NCBI GenBank assembly: GCA_001695595.3
Contig: MBPM02000115.1
Location: 115,779-179,778, forward strand
Origin: Plasmopara viticola
Taxonomy: Eukaryota > Oomycota > Peronosporomycetes > Peronosporales > Peronosporaceae
DNA: 64,000 nt
Direction of reading: 5' to 3'
Both the position numbers and the translations under genes were made by a program. Position 1 is the stretch's first letter. Each line of letters opens with the position of its first letter. Of this stretch, positions 22,401 through 35,000 are shown piece after piece. Below the pieces are notes generated by a model. It was given only the letters and a program-made list of their open reading frames with translations, did no database searches and had not been told where the DNA came from.

Positions 22401-25400
22401 TAACTGACTCATATCCATTTGGGAACATGTCTCAGGCCAAGGCTAGACAGCATTAACTTTTCAAAGTCTGCTCCAACCTCGTGCTAGCTTACAAAGCAGC
22501 GACAATCCTAATCTGCTTTGCCGCAAAGACACATTGCCGATGTTGGCTAAAAATTATTGCTCCTCGTGGCTTGAAATTTTGTTTTAAATTACCCGAATAG
22601 ACCTACAAAGCCGACTGATCCTTCAAAGCGGCCATGAATATATATGTATACAGATCATGTCCGGTCAATGCATGCGCGTAAATGTCGAAGCAATTGTAGA
22701 AAAAAGGTTGCTGGAATGTTTGACGCATCACTAGCTATTCCTATTCGCTAAGCTCACTAATTGGGCGTGAGGGGCATGTCCGGCTTTTTCTTTCGAATTC
22801 GAAAGCTTCCATCCACGCGCTATACATCGTGAACTTTGACATGATGTTTAACAACACATCCTTCCATGCAATATATTTTATGCAAAAGTGTCGTCTTGAT
22901 CAGCTTATCATAAGCATGAAACAATTGCGACTTTTTGCTTGACTCCCAAACGGAGAATGTCAGTAGCAAGTGCTTAGATTCCATCTACCGTTTCGGCGAG
23001 GAAGGCGCCATTTAGATCACACTGTTCTTGTGGTATTGGTCATCGCATTGTGTCCCATCTAGCACGGGATTAATCTCGCTCCTGGCTCCTTAAACCAGAA
23101 AAAGCCTTGATGTGTTGCGCGAAATAGAGTATGATCGTTCCCTGCCAATCGATTCAGGACTAGTACTTTTCTAATCACGCTATGACCAAGATCACGTAAT
23201 CGATTCCCGTGTCAAGGACAGGTTATGCCCCGGTGCTGTCATTTCATAAATGCCATAGTCGAGCTAATCGAATTTGGAGCATTATCAAAATTGACTTTCT
23301 CTCTTAAGAAATTAGTCGACTCAGTTTGATCGACCTGATTTATTCGCGGGGTATTAGCTTTGCGATGCGCTAGATTCTAGCAAATACAAATTGGTTTTAT
23401 TACCCTCGAACACTTGCTCATAAGAGCTCAGCTCATATGGTTTGTATTAATTTCGCACATTCGTTTTTCTTAGTAGAATGTCTCATTCCTTATGATGATC
23501 AGTGAAGTCCTGGTTCAAAAGGGTGTCGATTCTGCGAGCAACTCTTTAGTTTCCTTGTGTAAGACGAAAGTCTTCTCATCGACTTCTTCGAGATAAACGC
23601 CCTTGCTTTCCGCAGCCAAATCTGCTAATGGTAATTTGCTTAACAAAAGTTAGCTCATTGGGACTGGACCTAAGTCTGCGGGCCCACGGACTCTACTTCT
23701 CTGGGTCCTATAGGACGAGAAGCTATCCACTCACAGCAATCAAGGCTGCCTTAGTGAGCATCTTTACCGCCTTAGAAGAGACAGCTATGGCTTTTTTCTT
23801 TAACAAAGAGGAAAATCTTAAGCTTATTTGGCTTGGACCCAGCGTATGGCGCTACAGCAGAGCTGACTAAGCCTGTGCTACCTAAGCCCTGGATCATAGA
23901 CTTTGCTGGTAGAGATCGAGCGATGTGAAGTGTCTTAATCGCGTGGCAGCAGCAAAAGCTGCACTAAGCCATGAAAGAAGTGCTAAATGCGTATTTGACA
24001 ACTTTCAAGAGGCAGTTCTATCCATCCTATAACCTTTGCGAGTGTTCAATAAGACAATTTACCCGCATAGGGCGTATATCTAATTACAAAGTACTACAAG
24101 ATGCGAGAGGTTTTACCACACCTTGCACAATTATAAAAGTGCAAAATCGAATGCAATTTATACAATATGGTCCTTTTGGTCCTACCTATAATTATTTGAA
24201 TGCACTGAATTTAGCTACACAATTCAAGCAATATCGGTTATTATACGATGAGGTACCGTCACATTCTTTTAAAACATCCAATGGCTTTGCAACTTGTTTT
24301 GATACAAATTTTGAGAAATCTAGTACGCAAAACAATAACAATCTCTATGAAGAGAAAAAACTTTTGGATTACTTCAAAATTTTCAAAGCGCACATAATGG
24401 CCGACTACGCCGAACGCAGCTTTAACTCTTAGCAGCATATAGACTCTTTTTAGCTACAAGCTCCACCATAGCCGGTCGGCGCTTCCATAAAGTTTGGCAA
24501 AGCCCAGCGCCATTCTTGGCTCGATCACAAGTTTTGCAAGTTGGCATTGGTACCTCTTGATCACAGCAGTACGAAATTCGTTGGATTGTCGGCTAGCTCT
24601 CAGTAGAAATCATGACACGACTTCGTATTGAGAATCACGTCGACGTATTAAAAGATGTGCCGACCTCTCTCTGCAAAGACTTGCTCCGTTTACAAGCAGT
24701 GATTTTCCACAGACAGGTCATCTACCGCCAGTATCTACCGATCAAGTTGCCAAGTCAGAAAGTAGTGTTCAAGATCGACATCAGTAGCAGGTATCAGCAG
24801 GTCTTTAGTGTTCCTTGGCACTCGAGACTTGCGTGTGAAGCAGCGATCGCTTTTGCATTGACGGGACCGAGAACGTGCTGCAAGCAATCCTCGGGCTTTG
24901 CCGCATCCCGACTCGTTCGTGTTGATTACTTCCGAGTAGCTCTTTTCGGTGGCGAATCGAATCTTTGGCTCGAAAAGTATGCGGCTTTTTACATCACGCG
25001 AGATCTTTTGCACTGAACTTCTTTCGCACGTAGAGGTGCAAAGCGCTCTTGAGAGCTCGCCATACACTAGTGTTTGCACTCGAAAGAGACAAGCAACCAG
25101 CGGTTGCGACAGAAACACGACCCCAAGACCTCCTCTTTTGCTCTGGAAAAGTGCCATCTTTTTCTCACTCTCAGATCAGACGCCGCGATCGCACAGCAAA
25201 GTCGATAGAGCCAATCAGACACAAGTTACAGAGCACGAATAATTCTGTCGAAATTTTCAGAAAAAAGGCCGTCATATATAAATAGGAATTCCTATATGGT
25301 TGTGTGCAGTGAGGAAATATTGCGATGGGCCTTGTCATCTGGTTGTCCGGGATGTGCACGGCCTTGAGCGCGGATTGGCCTCCGTGTCGTGTAGCCCCAT

Positions 25401-27510
25401 CTCATGGTGCAACGGTGCAAGGCAGTGTTTCTCGAATATGGCCGAAGGGCTTTGGTGCGACACGTTGAGCTTGTGCTGATGCCTTCGATTTGTTACGTAC
25501 GTGTTGTAGGTTTGTTACGGAGAGAGCAGTTAGGAAATTTTCAATACGGTAGAGCTTCCGCTTCGATTGGGAGGCTCTTGAGCTTGAGTGCTCTCTTTGC
25601 TTTAAGTCTGGTCGAAAGGGGTCTTTTGTGACTCGTGATGCTCGTGATCACGAGACGAGTAGGCAGCAATAAAAGGTGAGGCGACCGACCGACCGTTAGC
25701 TGCGGTGAGTGTAATGTGTGGGTTTTCGTGGGGACGTCGAGACCATCGTGTTGGTTCCATGTCCTGCATCAGGAAGTGGATAGGCCGAGCGTATCTAAGC
25801 ACCCACTTTGGCACCCACCACATTATGCCACTCTTGCGCTGGATCGTCTCTGATCCCAAGCGTGCAATTTGACGATTGTCGATACACGCATGGTCTTGCA
25901 CGGCCTTGAGTGTGCTCGAAGCAAAGGGGGGGGGGCGGAAACAGGCAAGCGAACTTGTCGTTGCAAGATACTTGAGCCTTTCAATTATGCGCTCGTTCGA
26001 AGGGTGACGAGCGAAGCGTTAAAAAAGTGCCTGGATGGAGGTCTCCGTCCTTTATTAGAAATGAACAATAAGGAAGGAATAGCTTGAAAGGTTTGATAGA
26101 TGAATTCGCTTAATTTGCTCCTTTCATACGAAATGCAAGACATGACAACACCGAAGTTTCATGTTCGTCTCTCTACAATGACTGAAGAGAAAAAGTCTCA
26201 ACTTTTACGCTTTGTTCTGCCATTGGAATGGTGTAACACCAAAGTGTGGCAGTCGTTCCAGGAACGAAACGAGCGTTTGCCTTTTGTTTCCCATCGTCTT
26301 GTTTGTATTGTTTCAACGAGTCAGCTCCACGCGATCTGTTCGCTGGAAGCACCGCAACGCAAAAGCCCCATGTTTTGTTGCACTTCAAGGGCCACAGCAG
26401 CTGAAAGTGCACGCGAACGAGAAACACGTGGGACTCGACTGTGTGAGAGCCGCAAATGTTTAAAGACTAGGGTACCAGATGCAGCTCAGTTGTCAGTTGG
26501 GCTGTTCCGTACCGTAATCAAGGCCATCGTTGGAAGCGTATCATGAAAGACCGCTTCGAGCTGCACTCGGTTTCGAGCTCGTCCTGACTACGGTACGCAG
26601 TCGAGTGTTGAGACCACACACCTCAATGGTCGAGACGGGACTCGACAAAAGATGACGGGCACAGGGGGATGCGTCTCGTCAAGATCTGAGTTGAGGGGCG
26701 CCGTCCTGTTGCGGTATTGTTGTTTTGAGGAGAGAGAGTCGGACAGTTTGCACCGCGACATGCTATTCTTCGAAAAGGCCATTCCACGAGGTCCTCAAGC
26801 TGTTGTTCTAGCAGACGTTGGGCTAAAAGCACGTTGGTCGTCCAGCTCTGGAATGCAGCAGCACTGGAGTTTCGATGCATGCATTGCAGCGCAAGGAGTC
26901 AACGCTATTGCATGGACTTCTTTGCCATCGTGGCGAGTGTTTTTTTTTTCATCTCTTTTTTTTTTTTGAGACGACTTGATCGTCTCTATTTGTTATGGTT
27001 ACCGTAAGTGATGCTACTCTTTTCCTGCGAAATTGCAAATCGCGCTCTTCCTCCCTTACCATGTTGAAAAAAGAGGATCCTGTTTTTCCGAAGGATTCCC
27101 AGCTTTTGATAACACTTGGTTGCACGGGAAGCCTCGGTCTTGAAAGATCATGGTGGGAAACACCTGATCTTGTTTCTTGTTGCGTTCCACGCCGGCAACG
27201 ACGCGGACGGCCACTTTACGGTCAAACGCTATTTAAAGGCCGTGGTTTTAGCAAGAAAGAATAGAGACCATTGTTAATGTTTTCAACTCGTTACTTTAAT
27301 CGCCAATCACCTTTTTTCGGGAAAAGACGCCGTCAATCCTTAAACGCCGAGGGAGCAAATCCGTCATGCTTCTCAAGAGGCCTGTCTTCATCTCAAGATC
27401 TCGTCTCCTGTTGCGAGACAAGAGACGGACGCCTGGCGCGAGGCTCGCGCCCATCACGTTTTCCAACGTGTCTCGCGCCGCGCTTGACACTGCGAAGCGA
27501 GCCGCGCACT
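22401..27510. other. Gene-poor stretch upstream of the zinc-finger gene (copy B)
   Basis: Counterpart of 8351-13470. One indel lengthens a frame here to 153 codons (23971-24432; interrupted in copy A), and another gives 148 codons (26100-26546; also interrupted in copy A). Neither resembles a family I know, and both disagree between copies, so I do not call them genes. Confidence 0.45.
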
Positions 27511-27514
27511 TCAA

Positions 27515-27530
27515 GTCATTTTTCCATTTG
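27515..27530 (+). promoter_or_regulatory. Oomycete initiator for the zinc-finger gene (copy B)
   Basis: This repeats the copy A site: GTCATTTTTCCATTTG about 56 bp before the ATG at 27587. Confidence 0.6.
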
Positions 27531-27586
27531 AAGCGTGTGGCTTTCATCGCTTGCCAGTCCGATCTTCCACGACGCCCTTCTTCGCC

Positions 27587-28258
27587 ATGCAGACTCACCC
27601 CGTGTATGCACGCCCGACCACTGTCCGTGCCACTTCGACCTTGATCAGCCCAGCCCGGTTGCGCGACTCGCAGCAAGATCGCCCGTTTGCGTGTCCCATT
27701 CCGCTCTGTGGCGGTCGCTTCCACCGGAAATTCACGCTCCACGAACACATGAAGACGCACACGGGGGAGCAGCCGCATCAGTGTCCCATTGCATCGTGTG
27801 GCAAGCGCTTTAGTACGTCGGGGAACTTGGCACGCCACAAACGATTGCACTCGTTGCACAAGATGGAGTGTCCAGCGCCCGGGTGCACGCGCATTTTCAC
27901 GAGCAAAGACATGCTCGTGAAACACCAAAAGGTCCACAATGGCAACTGCGTCCACACTTGTGTCATTGACGACTGTGGCAAGACGTTCAGTACGGCCGGG
28001 AACCTCACGCGGCACATGAAGACGCAACATCGGGCCGTGGCCCCGACGGCCCACGCGCGCCACGAGCACAAAGCGTTGCAAGTCGTGTCGCCCACGGACA
28101 CGTCGCACGTCCCGGGCGACAAGTTTCCGCTCTTTTACTTTGACACGATGGACTTGACGCCCATGGACGACCAATTGCAGCACTTTGCCGTCGCGCACCA
28201 TCCCACGACGATCCTTTCGGACCAAGAAGTGAAGGACTTGCTCGAGTGTTTGTTCTAA
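27587..28258 (+). CDS. C2H2 zinc-finger protein, four fingers (copy B)
   Basis: The protein is identical to the copy A product at 13544-14215: 223 residues, four tandem C2H2 fingers and an acidic-hydrophobic tail. It converges with the helical-protein gene, whose stop lies about 300 bp downstream on the other strand. Likely a nuclear DNA-binding regulator of unknown target. A 322-codon antisense frame (27296-28264) is a shadow of this GC-rich gene. Confidence 0.85.
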   Translation: MQTHPVYARPTTVRATSTLISPARLRDSQQDRPFACPIPLCGGRFHRKFTLHEHMKTHTGEQPHQCPIASCGKRFSTSGNLARHKRLHSLHKMECPAPGCTRIFTSKDMLVKHQKVHNGNCVHTCVIDDCGKTFSTAGNLTRHMKTQHRAVAPTAHARHEHKALQVVSPTDTSHVPGDKFPLFYFDTMDLTPMDDQLQHFAVAHHPTTILSDQEVKDLLECLF

Positions 28259-28564
28259 GCGCATCTAGAAGATCCGCGTGATGGCCGGGAACGAGCGCTA
28301 GGTGGCCACCCTTCCTGCCCTGTTTATTTAATGTGCCCTTGAATATATTGCGCCTGTACATGTAAAGCCGTTGTCGTTATGGTTACGTTCGTCTACAGAC
28401 GAAGAAGCAAGCACACTACCCTAAAACAGAACCACTGCCCTTAAACCATATCCCTATTCTATCGTCGGTAAACCCCAATGGACGTACTCCCGGCAAGAGA
28501 TATTCCATCTAAAAAACATGCCTGCAACTTCGTGTCCGTTCCTAAATAAAGGGAAGCCACGGCT

Positions 28565-30666
28565 CTAAAAAGTAGCTCTTTGCCCAAAAGTGTAGGCATG
28601 ACATGTGAACTGGTGCCGCCAATTAATCCAACTTGGATGACGTCGCGCGCGTGTCGGATGACAGGCAGCCAGCAGCGACTTGAGACGTTGCCGCACCTGG
28701 TGTTGCAGTGCAGTATAGTGCCGCGCCTCTGCCTCCTTGCGATCTTTTGTCTTCTCGTGACTCGCTCCTTGCTGCGTCGTGGCCTCTGGATACTGGAACA
28801 ATAATTTTAACCTCGAGTAAAGATATTGCAGAGTGTCTTGAAGCTCTTTTTGCACCTCGGGTCTTAGTGTCGAAACCCCCTTATCGAGACAATTGAGTAC
28901 AAATAGAGCGTGCTGGAGCTATACAGACACTATTTTAGCCAAGATGATGACGTAATCATGGACGTGCGCACCTTGATTACGGCATCCGAGTACGAGGCAC
29001 AACCGGTTGGAAAGAGTGCGTTGGAGCGAAAAGTTGCCCAAATGTCGATGTGTGACCCATTTTCAAGTTGCACTTGATGCTGGTGAAAGGCAAGTGCAAC
29101 AAGCACCGTTTCGGCCACAAAGTGCTCATGCAACATTGGCAAAACCTTGCAAAAGGTGGCCACACGACTCAAATAAGTGGCAAAGGCTGCATGCCACAAG
29201 GCACACTCGGCCACAAGGCGAAGAAGAGCTGGCACGTAACACTGGATTTTCTTAGCGTCCTCGGTCTCTGACGGCAACAGCAAGAGCAGCGTGCGAAGCA
29301 TGCCACTTTCATAGAGCTTTTCAGTGGTCGTACACTTTGTGGCGGACGCATCGAGGAGATAGTGCAACAGTTGCAACAATACAGTTGCCATGTCACTTTT
29401 TTGCACGTTTGCGTAATCACTTGTTGCACTCGATGCGGCCACGAGGTGATGGAGCTCTTGCATCATTAATGGCAGCAATTCGCCAAGAAGAGTTGAGAGC
29501 CACTGCTGTGAAGCTCGAGTCTTTTGCACTTGAAAGTCGGGCGATGTTGCAAGCTCAGCCAGTACGCGGTAGACGAGCTCTTGTGGCCTCGACACCATGT
29601 TGCCAAAAGTGGCCACTTGCGCATTGTGAAAAAAATCCAGCAACTCTTTCAATTGCCATAACGAGTGGCGACTGGTGGCAGGAAAGCGCAGCACGCGGTC
29701 CCGCAACACAAAGAGATACCTGCTCCATTCCCCAGTAACACCGTACAAGGTTGAGGCCATGCTTTCATCGTTCGCGCTTGTTTTTCTCTCGTCTTGAGAA
29801 CGTTGGTGGCCAATTAGCAATTTGATAATGGTGACCAAATCGTCATCGAGTTGCCATTGTTCCCATTTTGCCATTGACACAGTGTGAAAAGTGGACGAAT
29901 AGGTACGAGAGGCGAGCCACGCAAGTTTTGCCTCAAGGGAACCGCTTACGCTTGCTGCCTCTGTCGTTTTGATCATTGGCGATTGCACGCAAGATGCAAA
30001 GTGTTGTTTCTCCACCTCATTATTGTCATGTGGACGTGCTGCCGCTACCTGTTGATCAAGTTTGGGACCTACATTATGGGTCATTTTGTCGTCTCGTAAT
30101 GTTTGTAACCTTTGTTGCGGTACCAATGTCGACAAGACGTTGTGCACTGTGGCATCAGTTGGCAACTCGAGACCCACGCGAACGATGCGCAATAATATTG
30201 CTGCGGCCAATAATCCACTCGCTTCCGAGTTGCGCACATGGGACCCTCGATTTATCGGATCGGATACATTGTGGTCGTTGAGATAGTTTACATTGTCCAA
30301 TAATATGGTCGTAATGGGGTACGCGATCGCAAAGTCACGGGATGTTCCGCTCGGAATACGTCGATAGAGCTCTGCCAGCGCCTCAATTGACGCTTCTTGT
30401 ACCTGTGGAAAGTCATACTGCAGTTGCGTGTACGCGTCGTGTGCCAGTCGCACTGGATCAGTCGTGGACGGGGACAGTGTTGCAGCGTGAAAGAGGCCAG
30501 TAACTTCTTGCGACGACTGCTCGCCTTCTGTAGCGCTTGCATTGCTGGAAGGACCATCATTTGCAATGGTAGACAGCGAGATTGAGGATACGTCCTTGGC
30601 AGTCACGGAGTTCTCCTCTAGCGCAGCCACAAGCTGCTGGATGAAGAGCTCGCGGGCTTTGTCCAT
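28565..30666 (-). CDS. Unrecognised helical (possibly ARM/HEAT-like) protein, two exons
   Basis: Exon 1 is 30666-28972 (565 codons). A 53-bp intron (28919-28971) starts GTGCGC, carries a CTAAAAT branch-like site and ends TATAG. Exon 2 is 28918-28565. The splice keeps the frame (...SDAVIK then LQHALFVLNCLDKG...) and gives about 682 residues; without it the frame ends 13 codons after the donor. The protein is rich in Leu-heavy amphipathic helices (for example ELLPLMMQELHHLV and MLRTLLLLLPSE), suggesting an alpha-solenoid, with a low-complexity Ser/Thr segment near residues 25-70. No signal peptide or membrane segment is seen. I do not recognise the family, so no function is given. Copy A (14517-16615) is frame-broken. 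Confidence 0.65.
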
Positions 30667-30889
30667 GGTGGGGTGGGTACCCGACGTAACTTATTGAAAA
30701 AGAATCTCGTTTTGGTTGTCAATTTGGAACTGGTACATGTACCTATGTTTTGGGTACTGCAGGGATATTGGTACCTGCTAGAATGCCAACGAGTTCTGGA
30801 GTTGACGCTCGTAAAGTGAGCGAGGGTTATGGCATCGCTCGTTTTAATTCACCGATCATAAAGGAAGCGAAGCTTATTTTGAAGAGATA

Positions 30890-32664
30890 ATGTATTAGGG
30901 TGATCTAATCAGTATAATGTGCTCAGGATGTTTCAGGTGATCGTCATGAGCACATCATGCTGCTTCAATCATGTTTCGGTACAAAAAGCTAAGCCTTTGT
31001 GGTACAATCTTCAGTGAAACCTTGGTAAAATAGTAGCATGACAGGTAACCGGTCGGTACTTGTACCGGTTTGAGGTACATTTAATTCTTGCCTAAGTTAC
31101 GTGGGTTAATTTAGTGCATATACTGATTTAGTCATCGATAGAATGGTAAAGGATATTTAGTGGATTCGATGAAATTGTTATAGATTTTATACTATTGTAG
31201 ACATTAATACCCTCTGAACGTCAAGAAAGAAAAGTCGTTTATCAGGAGATCGTAATCTCCCGACGCGCCTCCTCTGTGCTAGATAATGTGGGAACATAGC
31301 CCTCGTAGTCAATATTACGCCCACGCGGGTAGTACATTTCGCAGCAAAAGTTATTAGACGTAAATGTCCTTTCATTTGGGGGTTGATAGCAATATTGATT
31401 CGCATCCGTCAAATGGGCAATTCGCGCAGCTTGGACGACCTTTTAACTTCTTTGGGCGTGCAACTCGTCGTGACGGTCGATCCGTGCGAGCAAACTTCAT
31501 GCTCTAGGGACAGGATCAGGTGTGGTGCAAGCCGCAAATGCTAAGAGTTTCGCCTTCAATTAAAAAAAATGTCGGCCTTCCTTTTCTGGATGAGTTGTCC
31601 GCTAAGGTCGCCTTCATCACGAATAATTAGATGTGCTTAGCGCTTGTACGTAGTATCTACGAGGTCGGGTCAAAAGCTGGACTCAGCCGTTAGATAGCGA
31701 TGTTAAAGTATTCTCTAATCTGGGACTCATGAAGGAGCAGTTGAGAGCAACGTTTCTTATGGTATTGAACTCCATCAGGGCTCAGTTTTTTTGCCTGCGA
31801 GCAAAGAAGGAGTAAGATGTATAAATACGCTTGCAATTAACAGCATTTGGCAATCTCCATCACTGGGACGCCACTCACTGACAAGTCAAGGTGATTGTAA
31901 CAAAGGACGGCCTTAGAGTAAGCTCATCTCGCATTCAATTACAAAAGTACATGCCACAACGATTAAAGGCGCAATCTATATAGCTCTCGAAGAAGAGTGA
32001 AGCCACAGACAAGCCTTTTTATTTCGAATCGACAATATTTTGTTGTATTGGATAGTGTCAGTAAATTGCTAACTCGGTCCCTTTTTAAATGAAATCGAGT
32101 GGAACCGAGCAAAGATCCTTTTGCAATTATAAAAGCGCATTAGTGTTTTGTTGGGGCCGACGAAGAGGATCTTTGTCTTGTTAAAAATCTTTGTAGGGTC
32201 GCTGGTAGAAGTGTTGCTCACGCAGCCATGGCATCGGAATTTACGAACAAGACCAGGACACCCTACCTAGAAAGACTTAAGCCTTCATGATAGGTGTGTG
32301 GTCGATACACACCATGAGACCTTATTTACTATGAAGGTGACACCTCTTGACGATGGACCCAAAAGCGGTTAACAAACGCAAGTGTACGGGGTATGTAAAC
32401 TCACTTCGAGTCTCGGCAGACTCTGTTGTGTCGCAAAGATTTGGACGCCGGCACATGGCAACCGTCACTTAAAACATATTGATCGATGCTATAAATGAGA
32501 GCAACGGTGGCATGTCGACTTTAATCTGACTAGCTACTGAAATGATTCTAGAAGAGCTTCTTTACAAGAGCTTGACAGATCTTGACGAAAAAAAACAGAC
32601 TGCTGGCTGTAAAGTCTGGCGTACAACGCTATTCAAAGTTCCGATTGAATTGTCTGCGTGGAGG
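30890..32664. other. Intergenic stretch left of the Copia element, probably old Gypsy sequence
   Basis: No supported gene. Composition and position suggest it is the 5' part of the Ty3/Gypsy element whose protease and RT remnants lie right of the Copia insertion, but no diagnostic gag motif could be read here. Confidence 0.35.
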
Positions 32665-32810
32665 TGTTAACATTACACCGCTGAATGCATGTTGAACAGG
32701 TGGATGGCTTCACAGTAATTACAAGTACGTCACAATTCGTAATTACATATGGTAGCCGTTCATTGGTCAGGATAAATATATTCACTTCGGTTTTTACTTT
32801 CTTCTCAACA
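32665..32810 (+). repeat. Copia 5' LTR
   Basis: 146 bp, TG...CA ends, preceded by the target duplication GGAGG. The sequence just inside it (ggttaacagccgcaac) sits at the usual primer-binding position. Confidence 0.93.
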
Positions 32811-32852
32811 GGTTAACAGCCGCAACAAGCTCAAGCAACGTTCTCGCCCAAT

Positions 32853-33542
32853 ATGAACAAGCACACCGAAGTCCTCCTAGGAAGTGGTAACTATTACCAC
32901 TGGGAGTTTAACATGAGGATGACCCTGGCGCGGAAGGGTCTCCTGGGACACATCATTGCCGTCAAGGAAGGACGTCACGGAGGCGTGGCTGGTTAATGAT
33001 GCCAAGGCGCTAGGCATCATTGCTCAAGGCGTTGAGATCCAGCACCAGACCAAGATTCGGTCGGCTACGCGTGCTATGGAGGCGTGGGAAACCCTCCGCA
33101 ATTTCTACAATCGCTCGACTCTTCACAATCGTGTTGTGATGACTCGTCGTCTACATGAGTTCAAGATGGAAAGTGGAACAAGCATGGCAGAGCATCTGGA
33201 CTCTTTTGACGAGCTAGTAGTGGGACTACAGAGTACAGGAGAGCAAATTGATGAGTCACGCCAGCTGGTGGTACTTCTCAGCAGTCTACTTCGGAGTACG
33301 ACTTGATTTCGTCGATCGTGGAAAATGCAAGGGACATTTCGTTGATAGAAGTCAAGGAGAAGCTGCTCAAAGAGTAGGAGAAGCTGCAGAGGAAAGAAGC
33401 TACACAGAAAGCGTTTCGCGTAAATGGAAATGGAAATGCTAGAAGATTAAAAGGTGGACGGGACAATGGACGAAAGGGTAGTCCTCCACGCAATAACGGC
33501 GGATTCAAGGGCAAGTGCTTCAACTGTGACCAGTTTGGACAC
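32853..33542 (+). pseudogene. Copia gag region, broken
   Basis: Gag opens at ATG 32853 (MNKHTEVLLGSGNYYHWEF, typical of Copia gag). It changes frame near 32955, continues as a 116-codon stretch (DAKALGIIAQGV...MTRRLHEFKME), changes back near 33295, and meets an in-frame TAG at 33375-33377. The zinc knuckle C-x2-C-x4-H-x4-C (CFNCDQFGHMKRNC) is intact at 33516-33557. Gag forms the retroelement particle; this copy could not make it intact. Confidence 0.85.
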
Positions 33543-34979
33543 ATGAAGCGGAACTGCCCGGCCGGTAAAAGATTCAACAGCGACGACACGGTGTTTGCTG
33601 CTGGTGAAGGGAAGTCATCAGGATGGCTGATTGACAGTGGAGCAACTTCCAACATGACCCCACACAGGAAGGACTTGTTTGATTACAAGGGCCTAGAAGC
33701 TAGCATCGAAGTTACGATTGCAGACGGGAAGAAGTTGCTTGTCAAAGGAACCGGCACGGTAAAATTGACTGGTTTGAACGGAATGAGGATTCGCATGGTT
33801 GAAGTTCTGCACATTCCCGGACTCGACAGAAGGTTGCTGTCAGTCGGCAAGTTGGCAGAGCGTGGCATGAGTGTGGAATTCTCGCGTTCGTCATTTGTCA
33901 TTTGGAACAAGAAGCAAGCAATTGCGTCGGGCACAAAAGTTGGAAAGTCGTATTTTCTTGACTGTGAGCAAGAAGAAGCATGTCTCGTTGAATATACCGG
34001 GGCTGACAATCAGTGGGAGCTTTGGCATGCACGCATGGGGCACCCCAGCAAGGATGCGCTGATCAGGACACAGCGATAAACTAATGGTATTCCAATTATC
34101 AAGCAAAGTGTGGAAATATTGTGTTCCGGGTGTTTGCAGGGCAAGCAGACGATCACGGTGTTTCCGTCTCGTTCAATGACAAAGACGACACGTGTGTTGG
34201 AGCGTGTTCACACAGATTTCATGGGGCCAATGCGAACTATCTCGAAGGGTGGTGCCAAATACATTCTCACGTTTGTGGATGACTTTTCACGATATGTTGT
34301 ATTTTTTCTGATCAAAAGCAAGAGTGAAGTGGCTGGCAAGTTCAAGGAGTTTCTGACATTATACAAAAACCAGTGGGGTGCACGACTAAGATGTTTGCGA
34401 TCCGACAACGGAACCGAGTTCGTAAACAAGAAAATGGCAGGAATATGTCAAGAGAACGGCATTGTACACCAGCGCTCCGTCCCATACAGCCCGCAGCAGA
34501 ACGGAGTAGCGGAGCGTATGAACAGGACAATTATGGAGAAAGCCCGCAGCATGTTACACTACAAGAGCGTTTCGACGGAATGGTGGGCGGAAGCGATTAA
34601 TACAGCGGTTTATTTTATTAATCGCTCCAGCAATACGGTCCATCCTGACACAACGCCGTATGAGCTAGTTTTCAAAATGAAGCCTCGAATGGATCACCTG
34701 CGCGTATTCGGTTCGCAAGGCTACGCTCATATTGACGATGTGAAACGGACCAAACTGGAACCCAAGAGTTTCAAGTGTATATTTCTTGGCTATGCAGAGA
34801 ATGTCAAGGGCTATCGCGTGTTTGACTTGAAGAATGCCAAGATTAAAGTGACCCGCTCTGTAAAGTTGGATGAGCGTGAGGTGGGCGGCATCTACGACAC
34901 GCAAGAGCTTAAGCCGGAAACAATTGTTCAAGTAGTTAAGGATGGTGATGAAGTCAATGTTCAGCATCAAGTGGATTGA
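33543..34979 (+). pseudogene. Copia protease and integrase, two nonsense codons
   Basis: The aspartic protease site DSGA is at 33633-33644. The integrase zinc-binding region begins at LWHARMGHPS and is cut by TAA 34077-34079, beyond which CSGCLQGKQ completes the HHCC motif in the same frame. The core carries HTDFMGP, the SDNGTEF segment and PQQNGVAERMNR, so the DDE residues are present. TGA 34977-34979 then interrupts the link to the RT. The frame is otherwise continuous, so these are point nonsense changes or sequence errors. Confidence 0.88.
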
Positions 34980-35000
34980 CAGTCAGTTCCGGACGATCCC

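Larger units (their letters stand above)
16849..30889. repeat. 14-kb direct duplication, copy B (start of right contig)
   Basis: This block is collinear with 2767-16838 throughout. Near its left end copy B lacks bases that copy A has (gtgtgcaatcc against gtggtggcaatcc). Near its right end copy B is the better version and keeps the 682-residue gene open. Each copy therefore appears worst towards its own contig end, which supports the unmerged-overlap explanation. Confidence 0.95.

Noticed and set aside
23971..24432. 153-codon frame as a gene in copy B
   Set aside because: It depends on one indel absent from copy A, lies in degraded transposon-rich sequence and resembles no family.
27296..28264. 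322-codon minus-strand frame antisense to the zinc-finger gene (239 codons in copy A)
   Set aside because: The plus strand encodes four perfect C2H2 fingers; the antisense frame is an Arg/Val-rich by-product of GC-rich codons and is split in the other copy.
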